From positions 182,038,085-182,102,084 of the forward strand of contig CM035413.1 in NCBI GenBank assembly GCA_020310875.1: a DNA stretch of 64,000 bases, given 5' to 3'. Shown in pieces: positions 30,101-39,365 of this stretch. The position numbers and the translations under genes were made by a program. Every line of letters begins with the position of its first letter. The stretch's first letter is position 1. Below the pieces are notes generated by a model that made no database searches, was not told the DNA's origin, and was given only the letters and a program-made list of their open reading frames with translations. This DNA comes from Ceratopteris richardii (taxonomy: Eukaryota; Streptophyta; Polypodiopsida; Polypodiales; Pteridaceae).

Positions 30101-30667
30101 GGGAATCCACTCTGGTGTGATAATCCTAGTGAGAACCGATTTGCCTCGAGGGGTTCTAGGTTCTGTACCCATGTTTCCTTGCTCTAGGTCACCTAAGTCC
30201 GCTTCTGGGATCACATTTCCAAATTTGTCCGTCCTATCTGGGTGACTGGTGACTACGTATATGGTTCCTTCTTTGTCCAAGTATGCTCCGTTTTCAAACT
30301 TGACAGCTGGGTGCTCTAATCCTATGGATTGGTTAGGGTTTTTAATCTGGACCACAGATCTTCCTAGGCCGTCCTCATAGATGCTAGCACCTAATCGGTT
30401 GGTCCTAAGGTATTCCAGCTGCGTCTTGTACGGGCCTTCTACCCTGTGCAAGTATGGCACTCCTGAACTTCCCGTAGGTCGGTCCATGCCTTGAGACATC
30501 TGTGATTCACTGGTCTCAGAGCTAGGGTAGTATGAGTGGTGGCTCAACTGCTGGGCCCAAGACCTAGCAGTGTGGTTGACACTAGCCTCTGAAGACCTAA
30601 GACTTTGTCTATCTCTCCCTAGATGTCGCCCTGATCTAAGGTTCATAAGCCTAATTGAATAGCCCAA
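24122..30667 (-). CDS. E2 gag-pol: gag, zinc knuckles, PR, RT, RNase H
   Basis: A single 2,181-codon open frame. Residues 1-340: basic start (MNLRSGRHLG) and an unnamed N-terminal region. 345-560: Retrotrans_gag (LRPTQLVKSMKN, FKQTPQETVRLAGRRFRQY). 563-577: CX2CX3HX4C knuckle, with further knuckle-like repeats near 760 and 795. A proline-rich stretch lies near 920. Retropepsin has ILDSGAG at ~1253 (26911-26903) and ILGRPFM. An acidic linker follows. RT at ~1640-1900 has YVDD at ~1815 (25225-25214), and RNase H is at ~1950-2070. Gag and pol share one frame, so no frameshift is needed between them. Start: MGYSIRLMNLRSG; the internal Met before NLRSG (residue 8) is also plausible. Confidence 0.9.
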   Translation of the reverse strand: MGYSIRLMNLRSGRHLGRDRQSLRSSEASVNHTARSWAQQLSHHSYYPSSETSESQMSQGMDRPTGSSGVPYLHRVEGPYKTQLEYLRTNRLGASIYEDGLGRSVVQIKNPNQSIGLEHPAVKFENGAYLDKEGTIYVVTSHPDRTDKFGNVIPEADLGDLEQGNMGTEPRTPRGKSVLTRIITPEWIPQDNKSIDLLLNRETDEAFWRYKSDRPIDIGTIMIYEFKDPDSPGRVTYLDHASERIFVVTEHDRHAYTWKGEFVFPQPRSNVSYGHPGAGTSQAHGIQRDRSRDRPEVSFASTGGRERTRTKTNRVEPEVLRAPRNQRNADEFPLPRPREHTRTLRPTQLVKSMKNYFNGTRDPYDHVAEFRQVLRAEQVEDLFTQYNAFGLTLRNTALTWFQPLNERQFRSIDQLLEAFIIEFSKSGIRHNTSSLIHSFKQTPQETVRLAGRRFRQYLERCPIPELSTPAKQVALFLDGLLSTKLRSYVYLKDPRTIEECVRMCIDIEDNLGEELELSKIYKDSDSASSLSSTQSTSIEELAEKVAQKLGVSSKQIPRFAPVKRCYTCGGDHMVNVCPIMAQPQVNPSSQYCTIERRYTNHTAQDCPYNKQTVRQTYPQPYPQQGRYQNQYPPQQYVRPQETYQPYQNQLRPQPVLAQQPPAPTNVITVKYAAAEENLNRAIVPVTPLLSESDPSDHSFDSTHVDSPQAYYMQSPEHGESYYSEEPNEPSWESDYTNVMYANPNPRPQPRQVRPPFPKGPCYRCQGDHLIRDRPMPAPTQTQSVTIQGYCQECGKEHLLRDCPKNPSNMPKITPINVIGLVVDSIGSVMSTTPVQVITRAQALQQNQGVDQEKSPDVSETESMTKKRTRAWRDSHERMKRQWAKKMSELEESLRETKARITELTSQTPSHTTPPPPFPTPSDPPPSNPPHLLPPPPRVGSVLAYPTPEDLNMMLKAYQARIQEGPNVTDHEKCYPRAELELERTKICAKMVELAQTMFEASCLFNISSSAKTQLHFDGLLERIEKLIAQSEKEPASQHKDKASERVSIPAQEAYVPEAYVPNSTEPDTSSSMNRFTPKFLREIQEDKWAKESEVPPPIELVDDAHDQFPQDIPSIYEEQESTHSQERLDFESNSLQELPHFTGPWEAKSTCMRAPTVMVRNEDSVLPRNTEVVKNTKVQCNLKLEELLKVRPELWKHVAKQLSAIVKPHSQVGSHRTVPEIPLDKIGDMCEGEEGNTYLPITYQEYTTQAILDSGAGVTIATTSLWKRWGKPALRPTRMKLQMADGHIERPLGLLEGITLTTCGVEFEHTFAICDFSKNHAYEMILGRPFMRQLQVVQDWGTTSLYLQHLGVTTKVNLKDYSHRDVPPIQWNPIHRSKDDTESVHEDTHLWMCKVAVEEEKRAKAREVGAKETHRSIQDPAYAPVVFPDEEFEPHGWAEILATMDVAINEEQWTPHCDEDGYDISVFSIEPIMGEAVLEECEPSPDAFEDANDSDLESIIMDPPFASDEKYFHEVESQPQRYGELTSDVGLATHVTPKEEGKKKKKREVTPEEEESLFEVLENFKKYEIDDRRVMIRMPKREAQSGEAYDNKETTKKIVVAMEEGEERCTYIGHDLTEEEEQELIALLREYRDVFAWSYKDLKGVDPDICSHTIPMTSDAKPSKQKPYTYNDNYAAKIKEEIDRLVEAGFIYEIEHTEWVSPIVVVPKKNGKLRVCINLKKVNAATIRDNYPLPITEHLLERVAGKEVYSFLDGFSGYNQVAIALEDQHKTAFATEWGIFAFRVMPFGLTNAPATFQRLMCHVFKEFLRKNLEVYVDDLCAHSNIRQTHIPELRQIFDKCREYQVCLNLEKCVFMVRQGKILGHIVSKNGISTDEEKVRAIAELPRPKNVKEVQAFMGHCGYYCRFIHMYVVIAKPMYGLLTNFEWTDECENSFQELKRRLCSTPILTTPDWNKPFHVHVDASNYAIGCVLAQPTGEGNMDLPIAYASRQLNAAERNYTTTEREGLGMVYAVKKFRHYLLANKFKFFTDHQALLYLVNKPCNTGRLVRWFLLLMEYDFEVVVRKGKTHLRADHLSRLTSGEAPQGVSDDLPDAYLFNLEVVPQWAKPLVPVLTYGPNHPVINTQDREVVKAQKYHIMAGSMYKHTDQGILAYCVEEDEYTKWLHLAHVGALEQHYSKQRTL

Positions 30668-32330
30668 TTTTTCCCAAGTACAACCTCGTTGCTGAGTTCT
30701 TTTGTATCAGTTACTTGATTCTTTTTTTGGTGGATTACCGTGTTTATAATCTTGTCTGATATCACGTCGTCAGGTATACTTGAGTGTATTTCCGCACTAT
30801 AAGTTGATCGTTCCTCGTTAGATTTTTTCCTTTAAGGTTATCGCATCACGAAGAGATTATGTTTAATCTTGAACTTGAGTGCATAGGTAGTCTTCAACTT
30901 GATTGATGCCTATCGCCGCCCTGGCCTACTCCTATCACTAGTCGTTCTTAGCCTAAGCTAGGAATTGACAAAGGGAGTTGAGAATTTTCCAACCTTGAGT
31001 TTCCTTCCTTGTGTTGTTGCCCTGGTGTGCCTAGGACGTGTGTTCCCAAGCTTGCACTTACTCTTGCTTAGAATGCCCTCAAGTGTTCTTTCTGGACCTG
31101 TAAATGTCCCACGGTTAGCTCAAGACTTAGATTCAAATGACACAATAGACCACTTTCATGCATGTAACTCACATACCAAATTATCCTTTGCCTTTATGGA
31201 AAACAATCCCAAGGATCCCTCAGTTTTCCTACCTCGGGGTATGGTCAACTTCAAAATACCCTATCTAATAATCCTGATATTAATTTTCACATAATCAGTG
31301 GAAGTTTTGGTTGTACTCCCCATGAGCTTTCCAACAAAACAAGAATCACAGCAAACGGATTTCGTATGAGAAAGTTATGTCTGTTCAGGCTTCAGGGATT
31401 AAAACAGTGTTCAAACAGGCTAACAGGTCAACAGGTTTTCCTCGGGTTATTTGCCTATAGCCTCCTTATGTGCTCTAGAGTCCATGATCCATGTCCAAAA
31501 TTAGCCAAAATCGTCAAATTAAAAAACCCTAAAAATTGGCCGAAATTGGCTGTCAATCGCGATCGACTAGGCTGTCAATCGCGATGGACTGGTGTCAATC
31601 GCGATGGACTGGTGTCAATCGCGATGGACTGGTGTCAATCACGATGGACTGGTGTCAATCGCGATGGACTGGTGTCAATCGCGATGGACTGGTGTCAATC
31701 GTGATGGATTAGTGTCAATCGCGATTTTTCTGTCGGTCGCGATGGACAGGGGTGTCCGTCGCGATGGACACGTGTCCGTCGGGGTCTGTCAATCGCGATG
31801 GACTGGCTGTCCGTCGCGATGGACAGTGTCAATCGCAATTGACTGGCTATCAATCGCGATGGACTGAAAAAATGCAAATTTTTCAAAACTTTTTGTGGAT
31901 TTGTGATGTGCAAGGTCTCTAGTCTACTGTGGTACACTTAATTTTACCAAAAGATGAAAATTTCTATCAATCGCGATCGACAGGAGCTGGCGACTGCGAG
32001 ACAGTTCTGCACATTTCCGTACCTGCGCAACGTGCTAGAGGGGATGATGCTGCTGGAACCTGCAAGAAACTCAACAAACATGCAAACACAAGGCACACAA
32101 TATTGCTCTCTCGCTCTCTCTCACAAGTGGAATGAGGGAAATGAGGTAGAGAAGGTGATATGATCAAAAACTGAAAATTTTCGCGATGATGGAGATGGAG
32201 GTGGGAGATGGTGATGATGATGATGGTGATGAGGAAAAAAAAAGAAAATAGATAAAAGTGAAGAAAATACCTATGACTCCAATGCGTCAACTCTACATCT
32301 TACCATCACACGCTCGTCCTCAAAGCTCGA
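30668..32330 (-). other. E2 leader between primer site and gag
   Basis: About 1.65 kb without a supported gene. It holds the TCGCGATGG minisatellite (31556-31866), a minus-strand TTTCTTGCAGGTT motif (32069-32057), a CTCTCTCGCTCTCTCTC tract (about 32104-32120) and a GAT-rich stretch (about 32190-32230). The half nearest gag resembles E1 only in scattered blocks. Confidence 0.7.
31556..31866. repeat. E2 leader minisatellite, 20-bp unit, about 15 copies
   Basis: Seven to eight units in register at exactly 20 bp (CAATCGCGATGGACTGGTGT) at about 31575-31725, followed by diverged units with GTCCGTCGCGATGGACA. One isolated copy lies at 31968-31982. The core TCGCGATGG is the same as in E1 and E3, but unit length and spacer are different and more regular, which indicates recent expansion. 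Confidence 0.9.
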
Positions 32331-32348
32331 TCCCCAGCAACGGCGCCA
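32331..32348 (-). other. Primer-binding site, tRNA-Asp type (E2)
   Basis: Matches 17 of the last 18 nt of tRNA-Asp, five bases from the LTR edge at 32354. Confidence 0.9.
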
Positions 32349-32353
32349 AAATT

Positions 32354-32995
32354 TGGTGTTGCTCTAGCACAATGGTGAGAACCACATTAAGAAGCTTCAC
32401 CTCCTTAATTGTCAATCTGCGGAAGAGATAGGAGTGATATGAAGATCGTGAATGTGAGATGAAGTGAGAGTGAAGGTGAGAAGCATAGAAATGCACACAC
32501 ACATACACACACACTCGAAGAGACAAGCAAGACACAATGGAAGGTGAGAAATCAACTCTATTACTCAAGAACACTATTACAAGCTCAAAAGAACTCTAAC
32601 CTCAAACAAGCTAACCTCAAAAATGAGCTCTCTAGCTCTTTTTATAGTTTCTAGACTAGTTTTGACCGGTTTCACATCTAGTGACCGGCATAGTTAAAAA
32701 ATAGGTCATAGATGCTATTTGGAAGGGTAAACGGTGTCTAAAAATAATGAAAATTGATACGCTTGTTCTACCTAAGCTCCTCAAGCTCGAGGACTCCTCG
32801 GCTTGCACAAAATGGAGTGAGAAATTAAGAAAAGGGTTTTTCTATGTTACATATGTTACAATAGTGATAAAAATCACTGTTGGAGGTTTTTGAAAAGTAT
32901 TTTTAGAACATGATTCTTTGAAAAAAGATGCCACTGGCTTCCTGCTCCGTATTTACATGCTTCCGCGTCTTCTATGCCTCTGGCTACTTCCAACA
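32354..32995 (-). repeat. LTR, subtype beta (LTR-b2), shared by E2 (5') and E3 (3')
   Basis: 642 bp from TGGTGTTGC to TTCCAACA. Its left edge has a primer-binding site (so it is the 5' LTR of E2) and its right edge a polypurine tract (so it is the 3' LTR of E3). One LTR therefore serves two units, the signature of a head-to-tail fusion by recombination. About 98% identical by eye to LTR-b1. Minus-strand TATAAAAA at 32646-32639. Confidence 0.9.
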
Positions 32996-35900
32996 CCCCC
33001 CTCCCTCTCGCTTCTGTCGTCCCTGACAGAACCTTGTTGTGAGGTCTGCCGGATATAGTTCTGTAGGAGGTCTTGAGCGAGGGTGTGCTCGGAGATACGA
33101 ATGACTCCGGCCAGATCGGCCTCGAGTTTCTCCCAATCTATTGGTTGCAGTTCATCTGATGGTGGGAGGTTATAGTGTGTGGAATATACCATTCGTTCAC
33201 AGGCAAATAAGTGTAATAAATGTGTAGGTCTACTTATGAATACCTCTGAATGGTATTCCCAAAAGCCGGTTGTGAACATCCCTTCGAACGTCTGCTTGTA
33301 GCACGCCGGTAGGTACTTTATTCTGCAATGCCAGGCATAACACACCCGTAGCGATGGCGTTGTACTCATATCATATACTAGATCGAAATTGCCATGCTCA
33401 AAGCCCGGGGTGTTTACATGAGGTGCCTTGACGCGTCTAAAGACTTTAAAAATCATTTGCATCATGTCAAAGATTTTGACAGTCATGTGCGCTGCTATAT
33501 CATCCATATGCTTTAGTCTAGGGAGCCAGTGGCGAATTGTAGCCATCATGTAGCCAACAGTTGGTAACTCGATGGGTGGCTTAAAATAGGGGTAATTCAA
33601 CCAATCTTGGCACTGCTTATTGTTTTGTACCTTAATAGCAAAGGCAGTCCAGGAGCGGCGTCGTGGTACTGGTCCCCAACATGGGTTGTACTTTAAGTGC
33701 AAAGGTGCCTTTACCCATGTACTCATCATTTCTGGATATTTCTATAGTAAATCTTTTCGCCACTCTGGTTGATAGATCTCTCCTTGCTGCGCATCGATTG
33801 GTAGATCGGCCTCCTCGAATTGAGTTGCATGCGATGGTTTCTTACCTGTCTCTTTCTCAATGGCTAACTGGTATTCAGCCATTAACATAAAATACGGTTT
33901 ATACTGTAGCTCATGCCCAGATATGTATCGTCGCGGGGCCAAATGAGCAAAGAATGGAGACTGTAAAATTCTTTCTTCTATCATCGCCATGGCATGTAAT
34001 TGTGCCTCTACTCTAGCTGAATGTGTTGTTCCAAGTTCCTCAATAGTCTTCATCCACGCGGGGGTCGGGAGTTCGTAAGTCATCTGGCCTTCGGCCGTGA
34101 CGCGTCCGCATGGGATGGGTTGTGGCTCGTATGCCTCTTCAAACGTTTCCTCCACCGGGATGGTGAAAGTTTCTTCCTCAGCTGGAAGCTCAGGTGGGGA
34201 ATCTGGCCTTGGTGATGCTTCATATACTACAATCCTTGATTCAAGGTTCGATACCTGGGCCCGTAATGCGTTGAGTTCCTCTAAGATGTCGGGAGAGGGG
34301 TCCATAGGTGCTGGTATGTCTTGGTGTGTCGGTTCTCGTAACTGGACTAATTTGTGATCTTCTTTGAGTTTCTGTAACTCCTCGTTCATGCGGTCGTATT
34401 CATCTAGCAATCTTACATGATCTTCTAGCAGCATCCTCATGGAGTCTGAGGGAATGGCTTTGAACCGACTAGGACTGAGTGGTTGGTCTGGATGGTCTAG
34501 GGCTGCTTCTAAGTTTTCTCGATTTTGATCCTGTAAGCGTTGGTTTTCTTCCTTGGCGGCTGCTAGGTGTCTTCGTAGTAAGCCCATATTTCGTGTTAGC
34601 GTTGCATTGCGGACTGTCTGGGCTCTTAATAAGTTATCCAGGTCAGCAGTGGCTTCCTTGGTCTTTTCTTCGCTTTCTAGTTCCAATTTGTGATATGCCT
34701 CGCATAATTCCTGGTATCGGGTGTTCAGAGAGGCATTCTCAATAGACAATAAATTAAGCTGCGACTGTAAGTCAGTGGTTGTCCTCTGCAGCTGCTGATA
34801 ATTATCGCCAAGAGATGTGTACTCATCTCTTACTTGCATCATACACATGAACATCTGTCGAAATACATTATCTACAGTGGGTGATAGTATTAATGGGGTG
34901 CTAAATGAAGATGCAGTGGGTGTAGATGCAAAGGGAACGGGGAATGGGGATGGGAAGGTGGATGCTGTGGTGATCGTGGAAAATTGTGAGGTGCCTAAAT
35001 ATGTTTGTGCTATGAGTGAAGTGAGTGATGGTGCAGTGGGTGGTGAGATGTCCATGTCATTGGACGTGTCCAGTGCAGTGACTGTGAATATGGGTGTGAT
35101 TGTGGGTGCTTGTGCTGGTGTAAATACGGGATTTACAAAGGTTGAGGAGTAATCTACAGGGGGACTGGCTGGTGCAGCTGGGTGGAAAGGGGAAAGAGGG
35201 GTTACAGTGGGTCGGGGAGGTGAGACGGGGGAGAAGGTTAAGGGCGGTGGGAATGGAAAAAGAGGTCTTGGAGTTGTGGGGAAGGATGGAAAAGCTGGAT
35301 GGAGGAATGGGTTGAATGGAAAGGTGGATGGGTGAGGGGGTAGACTAGGTCTAGTGGGTGCGGGAATTGTGGGGTTAGTGGTCGGAAAGACGATTTCTGC
35401 TACGTCACCGGCGAATGAAGATGTTGGTATGGGGGAAGGAGGGTGAAGAGGGGAGGGTGGATGGACTGGCGGTGATGGAGGAGCAGGTGGGGTGGTCGGT
35501 ACTTCAGTGACTACTGAGGTATGTACATTTGTAGCGCGGGGTGGGGAATCTACAAGGATGGTTTCTGCTGCCAATGAGCTTTCGGTGACGAGGCATGCCT
35601 CCGTGGCTTGTTCTGAAGACTGTGCTCCTGTTGGTACACGAATGTATTCGCCGGGCTTTGAAAGTAGTCGTACTCTGCGGGGGTCAAACTGGGGTAGTGG
35701 CTTTCTTTGCAAGTACCTAAGTGCTTCGTTGGAGCCTATTGATTTGACTAACTCTCTGAATCCTTTGATGTATGCGTCTTCGAATCCGCCTGTGACAAGT
35801 TCTTGTTCAATTATCGCTTGACTCTCTTCCTCAGTCAGCTTTTTGCGTGCCCAAACCTTTTCCATAGTTCTATACAGCTTCTTAATAGCCAGTGTGTAAG

Positions 35901-36080
35901 TGGCTGCTTCGTAAGTTTCATCTTCATGGGTACTTGTATCACCATGTGTGTCTGTTTGTTGGCCTTGGCCATCTGTCTGTTCACGTTCTTGGGATTCGTG
36001 AGTGCCCTGGCTGGCTTCGTCATCGCCTTCATCGTCATCAGTTGCTGTTCTTTCGTCATCGGAGGTAGACACTATCTGTC
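32953..36080 (-). pseudogene. E3 tail gene: acidic, proline-rich, coiled coil, C-terminal domain
   Basis: The longest copy of this part. From high to low coordinates: acidic Ser/Asp stretch (SDDERTATDDDEGDDEAS), helix KKLYRTMEKVWARKKL, a proline-rich region with PPSP repeats, a coiled coil (MQVRDEYTSLGDNYQQLQRT and LTRNMGLLRRHLAAAKEEN) and a C-terminal domain (RRRSWTAFAIKV, NYPYFKPP, FWEYHSEVF, RPTHLLHLFACERMV). It ends QQGSVRDDRSEREGG in the polypurine tract and runs slightly into the LTR. No transmembrane segment. The C-terminal domain is clearly homologous to that of E2 and the linkers are not, so the domain is conserved. Confidence 0.7.
32996..33012 (-). other. Polypurine tract (E3)
   Basis: On the minus strand, GCGAGAGGGAGGGGGG ending at the LTR edge TGTTGG. 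It is coding within the end of the E3 tail gene. Confidence 0.8.
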
Positions 36081-36087
36081 CTTGTGG

Positions 36088-37458
36088 CTAATACCTGGGT
36101 GTGGTAGGGTAGCTAGGCCTTTCAAATTCTTGAGAAAACAATTGTCCTTCTGAAAACTGGAACTCATTGGAGAATGCATCGGGCATCTCAAAATCAAACG
36201 TTGTGTTCAGTGGCTTTGCTTGTTCTGCTTCTAAATGGGGTATTGGAAAAGAGAAAGCTTCCGCACCAATGGTGGTGGGAAGTTCTGCTGTCGTGGTTGT
36301 AGGTTCTGGGGTTGTGGCTGCTTGAGGTTCAACAGTACTGGTGGTGCCCTCCGGCATAACTGGTCTTGATAACCGTATACGAATTGGTGGTACCGTGGGA
36401 GTGGATGCGGTCGGTGACTGCTCTGGAGATGGTTGTGGTGAGGGTGATTCTGGCACCTGAAGGCAGGGTATGGTTCCTCTCATGCGTTTTCCGGCTCTGC
36501 CTTTGCTATACTTTCTAGCCTTCTTAGTGGTCCCTTTGAATGCCTTCAGTTCCTCACTAGTCATGGCGCGCTCTATGGGTAAACCATATGCCAAACACAT
36601 ATATATAATCCTTGTAAGTGCACAACATCCATTGATGACCTTCTTTCGTTCCCATCTATGTTGTGCCAAATAGAGCTGATCAATTATCCAGCTAGCTAGA
36701 TCAACCGTTTGGGGTCCAGTACATGCTAAGTATAATCCAAACCAGATTCTTTTGTGGGGCATGGTAAAACGATCCTAAGCTGGGAAAGCAAAATGCTGCA
36801 TGCATATCCGCAATGGCTTGGAGAGCTCAGGGGTTATAGCTGAAATATCCTCCCACTTAGTAACATCACCACGTTTCATCTGCTCTGGGAATAGCCGTTC
36901 TCGCTCCGTCGAAGTGTGTGTTCCATGTATTTTGAGAGCTACGCGAATTAAATCTTTGGACAAATAAAACCTTCTGAATGGAGGGTCATTTACCAAGGAT
37001 GGTAACATGAATGTTCCGGGTAGATCCTTGTTCTCTGAAGTTGTCAAGGTGGTTACTAGGTAAAAGCATCTGTAAAAATCGGGTTTAGGCAGAGGGTCAC
37101 TAAAATATTCTGTAAATCCCGCTCGTGCCCAAACGTGCGTTAAATCTTGTGTATTCTACAGTCCTTCAAATTCTCTTGAAAAGAACTGGTACTTGGTCCA
37201 TGTGCGAAGATCAAATGCCAAATTGGCCTCAAATATGAAATCAACGTCTGCTAATGGTCCTGCTAGGCCTTGAAACCAGTGAGAGTTACGATGAATCTTC
37301 TCAGTATATCCTCTAGGAGGATCGTCGATTGGCATGGGTCCTGGAAAACCTTGAAACTCTGGTGGTTGCATCGTAGGATAAGATTCCGCGAGTAATTCTC
37401 CAATATTGGCCATTGGTGTGCTTGGGCCAGCTTCTGATGGTCCTTCTTCGGTTTGCAT
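36088..37458 (-). pseudogene. E3 tail gene: N-terminal domain
   Basis: Nearly identical to E1 3959-3000: MQTEEGPSEAGPS leader, WFQGLAGPLAD, FFSREFEGL, MLPSLVNDPPFRRFYLS, then KRIWFGLYLA, WERKKVINGCCALTRIIY and a Ser/Pro-rich stretch. Same role and uncertainty as in E1. Confidence 0.65.
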
Positions 37459-37688
37459 GATGACTGACGAGCTAATGGAAAAGATCTGCTACAAAATATT
37501 AACACATTAGCATGGAAATTAATTATGATCCCAATAAAGTGAGACCGCAATCCCTTTCCATAACCGATGTATAACCCGTGTAGCCAGGTGTTGTGAGGTG
37601 GTTAATGGAATGATTATTTGCAAAACTAATGCAGGTCTCTAGACGCCTACGTGGTCAGATTATGCATACATTTCTTGATGAGCTTTTA

Positions 37689-38230
37689 TTATGCATGATG
37701 TGGGGTTTTGGTGTATGAATTCATACAAGGTTTGGTTGAAGGTGAATTATTACAAGGGTGGAGTTTAAACGGGATGGGAGAATTGTTACATAATGGGGTA
37801 CAAGAAGACGTCTGGATACGTTTCGGTATCCATTTCCTAAGAGTCTTTGAGTGGGTGGTGTGTTTCTGCTGAGGGACAAAAAGTGGTATCGGGTTCGGTG
37901 GTATTGAAGGATGGAAAGATTTCTGAGGGGTATATATTACATGGCTAGAGGGTTGGGCTATAATACATTGTTTGGGTACCCAAATCTGCATGGGTGTAGG
38001 TCGATTGATAAGATACTTCTTGGCGATCCAAATCTGCCGAGTATTTGTACTTGTAGAAGAAGATCGAGTGTACTTTGGATGCTGACTCTGCTTCTCTCGA
38101 AACTTTTTCCTGTTCTTGTCTGCAGTGTTACCAATAGGCTGTGGTTGCTATCCTTTTGGCATCCATACTTGTCTCATGCCACTTGTTCTGTGATGTTGAT
38201 ATTGCTGCCTTCTTTGCCTTGTCTGGTGGT
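37689..38230 (-). pseudogene. E3 W-x-P-K repeat protein
   Basis: Same composition and motif as the E1 piece (IWVPKQ and KWIPKR are visible). It lies after the second protease. It is the third example in the window, which supports this region being coding. Confidence 0.5.
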
Positions 38231-38234
38231 GTCG

Positions 38235-39341
38235 TCAGTCTGGGTTCCTCTGTTGTGGTTGACTCCTTCGTGGTTGGGTTTGAGAGGTCCATTGGACACT
38301 CTGCTTTGGAAAAGAAGGGAGATCCAACACTTGCGTGACCTGCCCATTAGGAAGTGATTCATTATTAATCTTTAATCTAGGCCAGTCCGTAGCAAGTTTG
38401 GAAGGATGAGCACCGCAGGGTGTTGTGCTCATTTGGCCACTGATGCAACCCACCTGACTGCTGATTGTGTGCATTTGCCCTAGCGGTTGGGTAATCGCCC
38501 CTTCTAGTTTGCAGGAAGGCCCAGGGAAGATCTCCTGTCATCCTTCTGATTGACAACTGTCTATAGCCAAGCCCGAGTGGGTTGGTGTAGACGTAACGTG
38601 ATTGATCTGACCCAAGATCTTCCGGGCTTCCGTCGCATGTATTTCATAGGGTCTAGGGTTACAAACCTCAGTTGGAATGCCGTTAGGGAAGTCAAGCAGT
38701 ATCACTCGCTTCTGTTCTAAGGTTCCAATCTGTAAGGAGCCTTGTCTAAGATTTAGGTCCACTGAGTGATCCTATAGCCAATCTTGGCCAAGGATTAGGG
38801 GTTCTATCAGGTCGTCATCATGGCACACTAGTAGCTTCGCTGTCATGGTCACTTCCTTAATGAGGATAGGAAGGTCCACCTCACCCATGCAAGGGGTTTC
38901 CATGCCTCCTAGCCCTATGAGGTATGCCTCAATTGGCCGCATTTCTATTCTTGAATCCTTATAGTGGGACCATCTAATCGCACTAGTCGTAGCACCTGAG
39001 TCAATTAAAGCCCTAAGCTCTTGGCAAGGGTTGTCGTGCTCTAGCCTGACTGTAATGAATGGTCTCCTGTCCACTATACTAGGATGAGTGGTTGACTTTA
39101 CTTGACACATGGCCATGGGATATCTGGGTGTAGTTTCCAGATGGTTATAATGTTCTCTCTCTAGTCCTTGTCTTCTTAACTTCATGCGTTTAATGCGTTC
39201 TATTGCTTCTGCCTGAGCTTCCGCTCGTATTCTATTTTCTTCCTCCTTACGCTTCTTTGCCAACGTGAGTCGTCTAAGCATATCCTCAGTAAGAGGTTCC
39301 TGATATAACTTGACTCTACAGCCACTAATGTAATTAGGCAT
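38235..39341 (-). pseudogene. E3 second aspartic protease region
   Basis: K/R/E helix (LAKKRKEEENRIRAEAQAE), then ALIDSG (DSG at 39002-38994), IGLGGMETPCMGEVDLPI and LILGQDW, then a polar tail. It confirms the second protease in a third copy. The GPY/F region lies just upstream at about 39366-39500. Confidence 0.75.
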
Positions 39342-39365
39342 TACGTCTCCTTCTAAGCTGGCTAA

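Larger units (their letters stand above)
16185..32995 (-). mobile_element. Ty3/gypsy element E2, large, the most intact pol of the chain, broken
   Basis: A full-length unit with 3' LTR (16185-16889), polypurine tract, tail gene, W-x-P-K protein, second protease, integrase, gag-pol, leader with minisatellite, primer site (32348-32331) and 5' LTR (32354-32995, shared with E3). The gag-to-RNase H stretch is open for 2,181 codons, which suggests it is young or was recently active. The rest is broken in about five or six places, some of which could be natural gene boundaries. Its two LTRs belong to different subtypes, so at least one end was exchanged with another element. Confidence 0.9.

Noticed and set aside
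31366-31937. Open frames across the E2 minisatellite
   Set aside because: Same repeat artefact (periodic 20-bp unit, no domain).
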